From NCBI GenBank assembly GCA_029990175.1, contig JARKIP010000053.1:16324001-16388000 (forward strand): 64,000 nucleotides of DNA. The letters run 5' to 3'. This DNA comes from Petunia secreta. Its lineage: Eukaryota > Streptophyta > Magnoliopsida > Solanales > Solanaceae. The position numbers and the translations under genes are program-made. This document shows, one piece after another, positions 30,397 through 41,102 of this stretch (the first letter of the stretch is position 1; every line of letters begins with the position of its first letter). The notes beneath the pieces are model-generated. The model did no database searches. It saw only the letters and a program-made list of their open reading frames with translations, and was not told the origin of the DNA.

Positions 30397-32880
30397 TATT
30401 TACACCATTCTTTGGTGAAAAAAAATTGTGTCTCATAAAGGGTGACATCGCTTGACACAAAAAACACTTTAGTGTCCAAATCATACAACTTTCATGTCTT
30501 CTTTCCATACGGATACCTAAGAAAAACGACTAGCAACTCCTACTTGCAAACTTGTCTCTTGTTCGTCCTTGCATATGATCATAGCATAAACATCTGAACA
30601 CTTTCAGATAATCGTAACACCACACCAAGCAATATGTCGTACGGGGTCTTCCTGTGCAATACCAATAAGTGGGTGCGATTAATCAAGTAACAAGTTATCA
30701 AGACACACTCTCCCCAAAACTTAGTTAGAAAGTAAGCCACCTAAGTGCCCGGGCTACATTCAAGATGTATCTATATTTTCTTTCAACTCTTCCATTTTGA
30801 TGTGTTGTCCCGGCACAAGATGTTTGAAAAAGAATTCCTTATTCAATGAAATAGGTTTTCATACTCGTAATTTCTGTTCCATTACCGTTTCTAACAATTT
30901 TGACTTGTTTCTTAAATTTTCATTCCATCATAACAAAAAAAAAAAAAAAAAAAAATTCAATGTGCGACTCACTTCTTTCTTATAAATTAATGGAAATACC
31001 CATATAGTCTGTGAGCAATCATCAACAATTGTCAAAAAATAAGAAGAAAATATGAAGATTCAGTTCTATAAGGACCCCACAAATCACAATGCCTTCAAAA
31101 TTTTTGGAAGCTTTATTATTACTCAAAGAGAATACATTTCTTGTCAGAAGATGGTATACATCACACGCATTTTCATTCAAACTACTATTACTATTCCTAA
31201 CTTCTTGAATTAGAAGATAGTTTGTTACTTGAACTGTAGGTTGTCCAACCATTAGTGACACAAATCTAACACATCCACTTTCATTGCCTCCAATGTAGTA
31301 CGGTCCGGAAATAGTAAAGTTCATCCTTTTATTCATCCGCACCAATCAACATATATATTGATCTTGCAGAACACACAAGTTAGTAGTGAATTGTACATCA
31401 CAATCAAATTGATCAAGTAATTGAGAGACAAAAATCAAATTGCATGTTATTTTGGGCACATAAAGAACTAATGTTCATTGAGTTTGGCTAATCCTTGTTT
31501 GGTAACTATAGAGCTTCTCCTGTTGGGTATATCACTGAATACGGTAAAATTTTCCGTAGGCCTCCCAAAACATTCAACTCTATAGTTATATTATTTGAGG
31601 CTCCCGTGTCAATTTTTCACAAAAAATGAACTAGCTTACCATTAACTCGGTCACTTGCGTCCAACTTCCCTTTATTCAGAAAAAATCTAACCAGCATCTA
31701 CTATTGCTCACTGCTCAAATAGGGGACACTGGGTTGTCCAGACACCGTACCAGCTTTATGCTTTGCTTGTGCCACATTTGCAGTAGTATCACCACGCTCT
31801 CATCCAACATATGGCCCCCATCCATGACCATAGCTACCTATAACATTCTCGTTTACTCCTCTACCACAACTACTCGAGTTGCTCTCAGGTTTCAAAGAAT
31901 GAATCCATCAGTCTAGATACAGTATAACTTCATAGCAACGATCTGAAGTGTGACAAGAACGTTCACAAATATGATATTGCTTGCTTTTGTCTTTGTTACA
32001 AAAGTTTTCTCGGGAGTAAATACCCCTTGAACAACAAAAGTCATAGCTTTCCCTTGCTCCTCCTGTCCCCGAGCTACTCTTTTCACATGTTCATCTTGCA
32101 CCAACTTCTACTAGACTTTTGTTCAAAGACGACAATAAATCTTGTGCCAACAAATTAAAACGAATAGTCCCATAAAGGTTATAGCTTTTTCCCGCATCAA
32201 CTTAAATATTGTCCAAACGCCTAAGTGAATCCAAGAAGAAGATGCACTTTTTCTTCTTCTTTCTTCTTTTCCAAGGCAACCATACACTTGCACTTCCCAC
32301 ATGAACACATCGGAAATTGCTCATAATTTTTGAGTTCTTCCTAGAGTGACGACATCTTTTTTAGTAATTCACAATAGTTATACCTTTCTGCTTGTATTTG
32401 CCAAGCACCGCCTTCAACTTTTGAATTCGTGGGCCATTACCCGTGGAGAATCGCTTCTGGATACTCTCCCATAGATCCCAGGCCACCTCCATATGTGAGA
32501 TGATGGTTCAGAAAGTGTATTCAATAAAATTCTGGATCAAAGATACCAACAAGGAATTTATAGTCCACCAATCATCCAGATCTGGTGAACACTCATCGAG
32601 TTTCTTAATGGTTCAGTCCCCGAAATCAAACTTGTCGGGGCTCATCAAGCTTTCGTGAAGACCTTACCCATTTATAATAATTTTCACTTGTTAACTAAAC
32701 TCGGGTGATCATCAAGCTGGGATAGAATGTGATGTCATACAAAGATATCATTTTCCATTGATTAATCCCTTCTTTGGCGACGATAACAGCCATTCTTGTG
32801 TCATTGGTGACTAGATTTTCTTTGAAGAGGATTTCACGACTCAAAAATAATTTCACAATTCAAGAACTCGTTGGATCGGT
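30397..32880 (-). pseudogene. copia gag-protease-integrase remnant
   Basis: Reading from 32880 leftward, the minus strand shows a UBN2-type copia gag around 32680-32330 ('EVAWDLWESIQKRF', 'IQKLKAVLGKY'). A protease motif 'IDTGASNN' follows near 31610-31590, and integrase runs from about 31250 to 30400 ('LLTRNVFSLSN' before the core, 'CYLINRTHLL' and 'RKTPYDILL' near its end). Stops and frameshifts are frequent (for example the purine run at 30940-30955), so it is dead. It ends at 30397 at the chromovirus LTR; the reverse transcriptase that should follow is missing from the window. Confidence 0.75.
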
Positions 32881-32893
32881 GGCTCTGATACCA
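32881..32893 (-). other. copia primer binding site (initiator Met tRNA)
   Basis: The minus strand reads TGGTATCAGAGCC immediately inside the LTR. This is the standard plant copia PBS complementary to the initiator-methionine tRNA. Confidence 0.85.
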
Positions 32894-33126
32894 TGACAAG
32901 AATCGTACCAACAAAAGTAATTTAGGGGTGGAAAGCTTTCTCATTTTCTCATTAAGCAAGTGAGTGTATTTTACAAGCACAAAGTTCTAACCTATCTTAG
33001 TGGCCAAGTTTCTTATCGGCCCAAATACAAAACCTAAACCCAACACAAAACATAATATAAAACCTAACCTATCTTAAGTACATATAAAATATTAATTATA
33101 ATATTAATTACATAATATATTCTCCA
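32894..33126 (-). repeat. 5' LTR of Ty1/copia element (right copy)
   Basis: This begins with TG next to the PBS and ends TCTCCA on the plus strand. It is a diverged, slightly longer partner of 6643-6850. Confidence 0.75.
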
Positions 33127-33463
33127 TTACATTATATAAGTGATCAAGCTGATAACAAATAAAACATCTTCCATATAGTTCTTTTTTACTTGATGAATTT
33201 GATAGTAGAGATTGAAGAAGAAGATGGAAGCTACGAAGGAAAGATTGTTGAAACCACAAAGCTTCAGATTTTATTGGAGTCTGATAAATATTGAAGAGGA
33301 CGAGAGGTTGGGGGCATCTTTATACGAAAAGATAAAATTATTCCTGATATTAATGAGTTGTCAATCATTTTTAGGGGGTGTTTTGGTTTATTGAAGGTTG
33401 GGACAATACTAATCTACTATACTCATATAGTACGTTAGCAAAATTCTCCCCCCCCCCCTCTCT

Positions 33464-33465
<2 letters not shown>

Positions 33466-33523
<58 letters not shown>
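33466..33523. repeat. (TA)29 microsatellite
   Basis: An uninterrupted TA dinucleotide run of 58 bp follows a C-run and a TCTC block (33448-33464). Such long TA runs are usually length-variable. Nothing coding overlaps it. Confidence 0.95.
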
Positions 33524-33526
<3 letters not shown>

Positions 33527-33624
33527 TGATTTTTCTAAAAATAAAAAACTTACCATCATTATTACTTATATAATAATATGTAATTTTATTAAAAATAACC
33601 TAAGAACGCCCCGCCTTTTCAAAT

Positions 33625-34770
33625 AAGGCTAAATACATATGTAGGCATTTAAAGTTGGTATTAAATTTTATTTTAGCACCTTAACCGAATGTTGTTTTAA
33701 TTAGGCACTCCAATTTGTTTGAAAGTATACCTAATCGACACCCTTCGATGGCATGTCATAGTAGTTGAGACTCGAGATTGACGCACATAAAGCGCATCGG
33801 ACTATCTTCTTCTCTCTGCACACCTATTTTTCACTCCTTTCATCCTCTTAGTTTCACCATTATTTCTCCAATTTTCAGATTGAAATTGAACAGCTTTTTT
33901 TATCACACCACAACACACTATTCAAAGCCACCATGCCAACATAAGTAATAGCAAGAGTTGTACAATTTCAAACTTGACTGCACAAGAAGCAACATCAATA
34001 CAAAACCCATGTGAAATATGGGGAATTCACTGCTCTATAATGCTATATTACTAAGTTTAGAGAGATACTAAACGCACCAAAAAAAAAAAAAAATGGAGAA
34101 AACGAAACAAAATTGCATTAGCAACCTAAAATGTGTGAATCTCATCCTCGGTAAAAGAAAAGAATTTGATATTCCATGCTCCATTTTGCTATTACTGTGT
34201 TCCTTTGCCGTGACAAAGAAACATGAACAAGTGAAACCGTGTTAATTTAATTGTGACAAAGAAACATGAACAAGTGAAACCGTGTAAATTTAATTGTTAT
34301 AATCAAGATAAGAAAAGATGAGCAAAAGTGATATGATTTTAAAAAATGTGTGAATCTCATCAAATAAATTTCATCTCAGAAAAAAATAAAATTGGTGCAA
34401 AAAGAAAAAACTTACTATCTTCTTAAAGATTCCTCACCGAAAAGAAAATCTATCTTGCAAAAAATTAAATGGAATTCTATGTTTGCCTTGCTGTGGGGGT
34501 GGGGATTGGGAAGAAGATGAAACGGGTGGTGGGGGCAATGAAGATGATGGAATGATGTGGAATACAGTCAAAATTCTATTTTGTTTCATATTTTAGAGTC
34601 AAAGCTTCTTCTTTTCTTTCTTTTTAATTATTGACTATCTAAAAAGTGTTTGATGGGAATCTTTACTATCAGGTTGGAGTGTCTAACTGAACCATCATCC
34701 TTGATTAAAATATCAAAATAAAATTTGGTATCAACTTTAAAAGCTTGTTTATGTATTTGACCTTTCAATA
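33625..34770. mobile_element. Non-autonomous element with ~90-bp imperfect terminal inverted repeats
   Basis: The left end (AAGGCTAAATACATATGTAG..., continuing through TTTAAAGTTGG, AAATTTTATTTT and GGCACTCCAA) is matched by the reverse complement of 34678-34770 (AAGGTCAAATACATAAACAA..., TTTAAAGTTGA, AAATTTTATTTT, GACACTCCAA). The match is roughly three-quarters over ~90 bp. The ~1 kb between is non-coding. Long TIRs suggest a Mutator-like non-autonomous element, but I could not find a clean 9-bp target duplication, so the family is uncertain. Confidence 0.6.
34211..34296. repeat. 43-bp tandem duplication
   Basis: TGACAAAGAAACATGAACAA and its continuation occurs at 34211-34253 and again at 34254-34296 with almost no differences. 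It lies inside the TIR-bounded element upstream of the methyltransferase gene and looks like a recent local duplication. Confidence 0.9.
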
Positions 34771-34975
34771 ATAATCGACACTCATGCTAATAATGGACTT
34801 GGATTAATTATCATCGTGAATCACGATTTCCCAAGCATGACGAGCCCATTGTTGTTATTCTTGTTTGTCCGCATTCAGGACCACCCTACATAAGTTGATC
34901 AAGTCCCAAGACAATTACATTATCAATTGGAGTAAATTAAGTGAACACTACAGAAAATTAGAACAGTTTATTGAG

Positions 34976-37292
34976 ATGGTAACGCCGATAGTAGGAGAGC
35001 ATGAGAGTGAGATCCTCCATGCTCAAGCTCACATATGGAACCACATTTTCAGTTTCATAAACTCCATGGCACTCAAATCTGCAATTCAACTTAACATCCC
35101 AGATATCATCCACAAACATGGTAAACCAATGACCCTTACTGAATTAGCCGACGCCCTTTCCATCAACAAGGCCAAAACCACCCACCTTCGTCGTCTAATG
35201 CGAATGCTAATACATTCTGGCTTCTTTATCAAGTCCAAAATCCAAGAAAACGAGGGGGAAAGTGAGGGCTATGCCCTCGCTCCTCCTTCTCGTCTTCTAC
35301 TAAAAGACGAGCCTTCGAGTGTCACACCATTTTTACTAGCCATGTTAGATCCAATTTTAATGAAGCCTTGGCACCATGTGAGTGAGTGGTTTGAGAATAA
35401 TGATCTCACACCATTTGGTACTGCTCATGGTAGGACATTTTGGGACTATGCAGGACATGAACTTAGGCTTAATCATTTTTTCAATGATGCCATGGCTAGT
35501 GATGCTAAGTTGGTGATGAATGTTGTTATGAAATATTCTAAGGTTGTTTTTGAAGGGCTGAATTCTCTTGTAGATGTTGGTGGTGGGACTGGGACTATGG
35601 CTAAAGCCATTGCAGATGCATTCCCGAATTTGCAATGCATTAACTATGACCTTCCTCATGTGGTAGAAGGCCTTGAAGGGAGTAAGAACTTAACTTACGT
35701 TGGAGGTGACTTCTTTGTTTCCATTCCACCTGCTGATGCTCTTTTACTCAAGGTAATTAAATATTTTGTTCTAAATTGTAGGATTTGCGTCCCTACGATG
35801 GTATATTTACACAATCGTGCAATTTTTAAAGTAAGTATAGCTGAATTTATATGAAACAACATCATATCCAGTGATATCTCATAAGTTGGGTCTGGGAGGT
35901 GAGATGTACGCAAACCTTATCCGCACAAAGAGTTTCCGATAGATCCTTGGCTAAAGAAAATATTTTTGAAAACATATTTGAAACAAAACAAGATGAAAAT
36001 ATCATGGTAAAGTAAGCGCTGACATAAACTTATGACTACCTTAGGTAAACAAAAAGCACCAACAATAACTTTATATCCTAATCTTCGACATCTACACTGT
36101 AGATAATTACTCCCTCCGTTCCACTTTAGATGAGCTCATTTGACTTTGCACGGAATTTAATAAAGAGAGACGACTTTTGAAACTTGTGGTCTAAAATAAA
36201 TTATAGATATTTGTATGACTACAAATCATTTAGGGATGAGTAAAAGTGAATATTTCTTTCCAAATTTAGAGAGAGGTCATTCTTTTTTAAACAAACTTAA
36301 AAGGAAATAGATTCATCCTTTTTGAAACAAAGGGTACTCCCTCCGTCCCTATTTGTTAGTCATAGTTTGCTTGGCACAAAGTTTAATAAAGTGAGGAAGA
36401 CTTTTGAAACTTGTAGTCTAAAATAAGTCATGAATATTTGTGTGAAATTATTACCAAATTTAGAAGTATGACAATCTTTTTAGAACAGACTAATAAGAAA
36501 ATATGACAAATAAAGTGGGACAGAGGGAGTAATTATTAATTAGACAACTAGGTAAAAATGGGAACTACCATACTATTGCAAATTAAACTACACTAATAAT
36601 TTAAAATACTATCTTTACACAAACCGTCTTTTCATTACGCCAACATGTCCCACTACCATTTTTTGATAAGAAGTCTGAGTCACCCTTCTTTTTCCTTTTT
36701 TTAAAATAAAATCATATGTCTATCCTAATATCATTCTATAAATAGATCAAATAGAATAAAATAAAATATGAGATGGTCGACATCGCATGTGATCATAGAA
36801 TCACTTTAATTAAGCGAGCTTAAAGTTATATTTATTGAAAGTAAGAATTATGTTAGCTAGCAGCTATTGATTGGTGTGAACTGGTTTGCTCGTACACAGT
36901 AATAAATATTGTATATATTCTTAACTATAGTTCTCATTAAGGATAATCTGATAGTAGTTACTAACTATTGGGATATATACAAATTATAGTGGATATTACA
37001 CGACTGGAGTGATGAAGAAAGTGTGAAGATATTGAAGAAATGCAAAGAAGCAATACCAAGCAAGGAAAAGGGTGGAAAAGTGATAATTATAGACATGATG
37101 GTTGATAATAAGATAGGAGATGATGAATCTGTTGAAACTCAAATTTTCTTTGATATGTTGATGATGGTTTTAGTCACTGGAAGAGAGAGATCAGAAAGAG
37201 ACTGGTCAAAGCTCTTCTCTGATGCTGGCTTCAGTGGATACAAAGTCACTCCTATTCTGGGATTAAGGTCTCTTATCGAGGTTTATCCATAA
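34976..37292 (+). CDS. Plant O-methyltransferase (COMT-type, SAM-dependent), two exons
   Basis: Exon 1 is 34976-35752 and exon 2 is 36990-37292, joined in phase 0 (AAG|GTAATT ... TTATAG|TGG), giving about 359 residues, the usual family length. The start is the ATG at 34976, because the dimerisation domain should begin a few residues before 'LHAQAHIWNHIFSFINSMAL'; the open frame before it has no family similarity. Features include the N-terminal dimerisation domain (to ~100), the SAM-binding loop 'LVDVGGGTGTMAKAIADAFP' (about 202-221), the catalytic histidine in 'ILHDWSDEESV' at the start of exon 2, and 'FFDMLMMV' near the C-terminus. These enzymes methylate hydroxyl groups of phenylpropanoids or flavonoids in the cytosol. 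The substrate cannot be read from the sequence; similarity in style to flavonol and resveratrol O-methyltransferases is an impression. No frameshift or stop is seen. It is the only host gene here that looks functional. Confidence 0.9.
36110..36334. mobile_element. Stowaway-like MITE, copy 1
   Basis: It starts CTCCCTCCGTTCCA after a TA and ends ...GAAACAAAGGG before a TA (36335-36336). The internal block with TTAATAAAGAGAGACGACTT and ACTTGTGGTCTAAAATAAAT is related to copy 2. Stowaway elements duplicate TA at the target. Confidence 0.75.
36337..36529. mobile_element. Stowaway-like MITE, copy 2
   Basis: The ends are CTCCCTCCGTCCC (36337) and GGGACAGAGGGAG (to 36529), with TA on both sides (36335-36336, 36530-36531). 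At 193 bp, it shares its left TA with copy 1. Confidence 0.85.
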
Positions 37293-38526
37293 TTAATTCA
37301 ACTTCCCGGAAAGAAAATAGCTAATTCCCCAGTCATTAGCATTTACTTTATGTAACTTTCTCAATTATCATGGTATGTCATGGAAATTATACATATTTAT
37401 ATATGTATAATGACGTAGTACTTTTTTCTTTGGGTAATGAAAAATCGCATTATTATTTTGACAGATGATATCTCAGATTTCTTAATTTCTTCACTTGTTT
37501 CTTGCTTCATTCTTTAGATTTAATAAAGTATATAATGATGCTTCTGGCGGATCGATTGCGGTTGGCGTATTAACTACTGGGACACTTTCTTTGTCAGAAG
37601 TTGAATAAGAAGCAGGGACACTTTCTTTGTTGGAAGCTGAATAAGAAGCACAAAGTATATTAAAGTAATAGTTCATGGTTTGCTCGACATATATTGTGTC
37701 TGCATCTAATTCTTTAAAAATAATTCATATGATACATAAGTCGATAAAGAATATCATTAAGGGAATAAAAGGCCTCTAGATCAAGTAAATAGAACATCAA
37801 CGAGAAACACAAATATAAGCCAACGCCCAATTAAAAAAAAATCAAAACAAAAAAAAAAGGTCAAAACCAAGATGGCAGACATTAGTACAATGTCATACCA
37901 CTAATGATATTATGAACTTCTTTGTACTTCTTTGTATTGGGGAAAATTACGAGGACATCATAGGCAATGGTTTGCCTAATCGACCTTATTAATAATGGTT
38001 TGCAAGATGATCTTCTCTAACTTTAACAAAACTTTTCTGGACGAAAATATCTATAAACAATATAAAAAGAGGCAACCGTTTACCATGGATCCCCAACTGA
38101 TTCAAATATATTCAAACCTTAAACAATTCTAAATTTTCATAAAAAAGAAGATTCAAAGGTAAATATTTTTAATATTAAATTCTGCATAATTACGTTTTAA
38201 ATTAGTATATTAAATTTTGTATAATTACATATTAACTAAAGCAAGTTCTGACTTTTGTTGATACCGATCGAAAACTACTGCAATATATTCAACTATTAAT
38301 GTTACATTGATTATCTATTAGTGAAAAAAAGTTTATATTATTTTCAATCTATATTTAGTGTAGAATTTACTAATATAATTGCGATTATTCTGATCTGGTT
38401 GCAACGACATAGCTTTTGCTAAATTAACTTGGAATAACTTGTAGATAATCTCTGTAAATTTTCATTAACAGACAACACTTTTAAAGCTTTGATGCATGGG
38501 CAAATGTTTGACCTGCACTCAATTGC
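37293..38526. other. Intergenic DNA downstream of the methyltransferase gene
   Basis: The 3' UTR and polyadenylation region of the methyltransferase probably lie in the first ~150 bp. On the minus strand 37577-37655 holds a 39-bp tandem duplication (GGGACACTTTCTTTGT...GAATAAGAAGC) in a 61-codon open frame. The frame has no recognised family and I do not call it a gene. The rest is AT-rich without identifiable features. Confidence 0.5.
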
Positions 38527-38607
38527 TTGTGGGCAGCTTTTGAAGTTGTGGTGCAAAAAACACTCGTAGAGAAACTCTACATGTGGTGCCTAACAGGCAA
38601 CACTGTT
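38527..38607. repeat. Minisatellite unit left of the CACTA element
   Basis: CTTGTGGGCAGCTTTTGAAG ... CTCTACATGTGGTGCCTAAC AGGCA resembles 46836-46911 on the far side of the CACTA insertion (CTTGTGGGCAACACTTGAAG ... TCTACATGTGATGCTTAATA GGCA). The two would be adjacent repeat units (~98-bp spacing) before insertion. Confidence 0.65.
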
Positions 38608-38639
38608 CACTACTAAAAATCAGGGCTTTTCCGACCGTT

Positions 38640-39000
38640 CATACGTTCGAACAACGGTCGATTAGGCGACCGTTGTCCGACCAAACAAGGCGGTCGGCTG
38701 CATAGTCGTCGCCCACAGGTTTCCGACAGATACGGTTGACACCCGGACCGAATATCGGTCGGCATGCGGTCGCCTAATTTAATAGGTGGAAAGAAAATAT
38801 GATGAACTAGGCGACCGCCGCGGTGGGAGATTGCAAAAATCTGGGAAATTTGTTTGAGTTGGGCGACCGCGGCGGTCGGAGATTCTAAAAATCTAGGAAT
38901 TTTTTTTTGAGCTAGGCGACCGCGGCGGTGGAAAATTGCAATTTTTGGGTAAAAAAATACCCTGATTTCGGACCGACGCGGTCGGAAATCTGGGTAAAAC
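38640..39000. repeat. CACTA subterminal repeats, left
   Basis: Short GC-rich inverted motifs such as GGCGACCGCCGCGGTGGGAG, GGCGACCGCGGCGGTCGGAG and GGCGACCGCGGCGGTGGAAA occur several times. In En/Spm such motifs are the binding sites of the TNPA protein. Confidence 0.8.
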
Positions 39001-39212
39001 CTGCAATTAGAGCTACACCACCTGTAAAAAATAGTAAAAACAGCACCCAGAAGAAGATTACGCTTCTACAAGCCTTAATAATAGTCTAAACAAGGCTTAT
39101 TCCCTTTAAATTGAAACTTTAACAATTTACATAACATCTCCAATCCGAATAGTGATCCAAACAAGTTAATACATGTCTAAAACAAATCTAAAACATCAAC
39201 AATCCATTATTA

Positions 39213-41012
39213 CTACTCCGTTGCCTCAGAACTAGACTCAGAACCCGACTCAGACGACGAGCTGTATTGACGTTTGCTCTTGCCTTTCCCCCGGCTCTTG
39301 CTCTTGCTCTTGCCCTTGCCCTTGCCCTTGCCCTTCTTTCCCTTGTCCGCACTACCACACATAATGTTCTGCATCATTTCCCGCATGACTCTCATATTTT
39401 CTTCATTGCACAAACGTTCTTCTTCACTCTTTCTCTTAAGCTCTTCGATTTCATTGCGCAAAGAGGCTTCCACCGAGGGATTAATTGAACTAGCAGGAGG
39501 AGTGTAAGTGCCAAACAAACCTGGATTTATACGTTCTGAGGCATACTGCGATCCAAGCCCGTAAGCACTTCCCTTCTTTACTCCGCCATTCACCTCCAAC
39601 CATAGTGTGGTTTCCTCCTCTAGTGTCATTTGAGCTGGGGTACTGCTACCACACTCGGATGCCTGACTCGCCATCCTTTCTTCATAGACCGCCGTAGCCT
39701 TTTCCTGAAAAAAAAATTTAATAACAAGAATTAGATTTACAAATATTGACGAATTTAATAACTTTAAAAAATTGAATTTAATAACTTACACATAGCTCTT
39801 TAGCGCGGTCTTCGACCCACACTTCTTCTCCTTTTTTGTTTCTGTATATATGCCTCTTCTTAAAGATTTCAGGCACACGAACTGGCCGCCCTTCTTCCTT
39901 TTCACAAAATTAAAAAGATGACAAGTTAGATAGAAAATTAATGTGAGTTACATAAAATAATACATACAATTAATTAATAAGTTACCAATAGCATCCGCTG
40001 AGTCGCTGCGCTAATCGAACCCCCGGTGTGCAGCGATCCACCCCTTTCAAAGGCTCGTGCGGCTTTTCCTTGGGCGCTCCTCTTCTTAAATTCATCACTA
40101 TCCCAATATTGTAGATATTTTACCCAAACGTGATCATATTTCCACTCGGGCTTCTTTCCTTTGGCCCGACAATCATACAGGTTACCTTTCACTCTATCTG
40201 CATATTTTCTAAGAAAATTGCTTCGGGCAATGTTATCAAAGGCAGGATGCCATTTACACTTTGCCTGAAATAATTAAAAATATTAGATTTTTAAAAAAGA
40301 GACACTTAACTAAATTATTAAAAAATAAAATATAGTTATTACCTGAAAATCGTCAAACATGCCCAGCTGTACCTGGAAGGGTACCCTACCCCAAGATGGC
40401 CATGGCTCAGTCCATCTAGATTTAATGCATGCGGTGACTATGGGAGTAGCCACGTTCGAGGGAATAAAACTAGATAAAAATTTCTAGTGTTAATAAATAT
40501 ACTAAAAAATTAAACTTCACAGTAGAATTAAATACTTAAAAAATAACAAAAAATAATACTTATCCACGACTACCCTCAGGATAAATCCTCACCCTCCCGT
40601 CATCATCATATGATCCTGCAGGACCAATGTAATAAGGCGAGCTCGGATCATAATATGGTACAGTAGGTGGTACCGAAGCGTCCACCAAGCTCGGATCAGA
40701 AGGTGGCACAGTAGATCCAGAAGGAGTAGATGATGAAGGGGATGGTGATGGACTGGAAGATGGCAAAGGCATGGATGATGAACCAATGCCATACGGACGA
40801 ACGACATAACCAGGCGATGTAGGAAGGGCATGCCGAGGGAAAGGCAGGAGGAGGAGTGAAAAAACCTGGAGCATATGTAGACGGAGGATGTGTAGGAAGC
40901 ATATGAGGTACATGTCCAGGAGGAGTAGTATAACCTGAAGCAGGAGAGGTACTTTGAACCTTTCTTTTCCCCCTAGCCTTCTCCGAAGATGACATATCTG
41001 TAAAATAAGCAC
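39213..41012 (-). pseudogene. TNPA-like / Transposase_24 gene of the CACTA element
   Basis: A multi-exon gene on the minus strand. Exon 1 (41012 to about 40560) starts MSSSEKARGKRK and is Pro/Ser-rich, but changes frame near 40840. Later exons carry the Ptta/En/Spm (Transposase_24) core: about 40440-40350 ('SRWTEPWPSWG'), 40266-39988 ('EWKYDHVWVKYLQYW', 'FERGGSLHTGGSISA'), 39905-39795 ('GRPVRVPEIFKKRH') and 39703-39213, which has a coiled coil, a Lys/Gly/Ser-rich stretch and a serine/glutamate tail. Exon edges fit GT-AG. The likely role is binding the subterminal repeats. The break in exon 1 makes this copy probably inactive. Confidence 0.75.
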
Positions 41013-41102
41013 AATGTAATCAAATTATAAATTTTTGTGGAATACATTTATAAAGTAGTGCAAATAATTGTAGTAAAGTAAAAACAACAAACTACGAACA
41101 TG

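Larger units (their letters stand above)
6643..33126 (-). mobile_element. Ty1/copia element, split by nested insertions
   Basis: Two related LTRs (6643-6850 and 32894-33126), a Met-tRNA-type PBS (32881-32893) and minus-strand gag, protease and integrase remnants (32880 to 30397) define one copia element. The left side keeps only the end of the RNase H region (6851 to about 6985). The reverse transcriptase has been lost. The interval 6986-30396 is younger DNA: a truncated chromovirus in the opposite orientation, itself hosting the complete Ogre element. The LTR copies differ by many substitutions and by length, so this is the oldest layer of the stack. Confidence 0.75.
35753..36989 (+). other. 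Methyltransferase intron (1,237 bp)
   Basis: A GT-AG intron at the conserved position before the catalytic 'HDW' motif. It is enlarged by two MITEs (36110-36529). The donor is AAG|GTAATT and the acceptor ACAAATTATAG|TGG. Confidence 0.85.

Noticed and set aside
34865..34975. N-terminal extension of the methyltransferase
   Set aside because: The open frame extends upstream, but the family start is a few residues before the dimerisation domain, matching the ATG at 34976; the extension shows no family similarity.
35753..35854. Continuation of methyltransferase exon 1 past 35752
   Set aside because: The residues after 35752 do not fit the family and a GTAATT donor is present; exon 2 at 36990 resumes the expected 'ILHDW' motif in phase.
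37491..37676. 61-codon minus-strand frame with a repeated 13-residue unit
   Set aside because: Created by a 39-bp tandem duplication in intergenic DNA; no other support.
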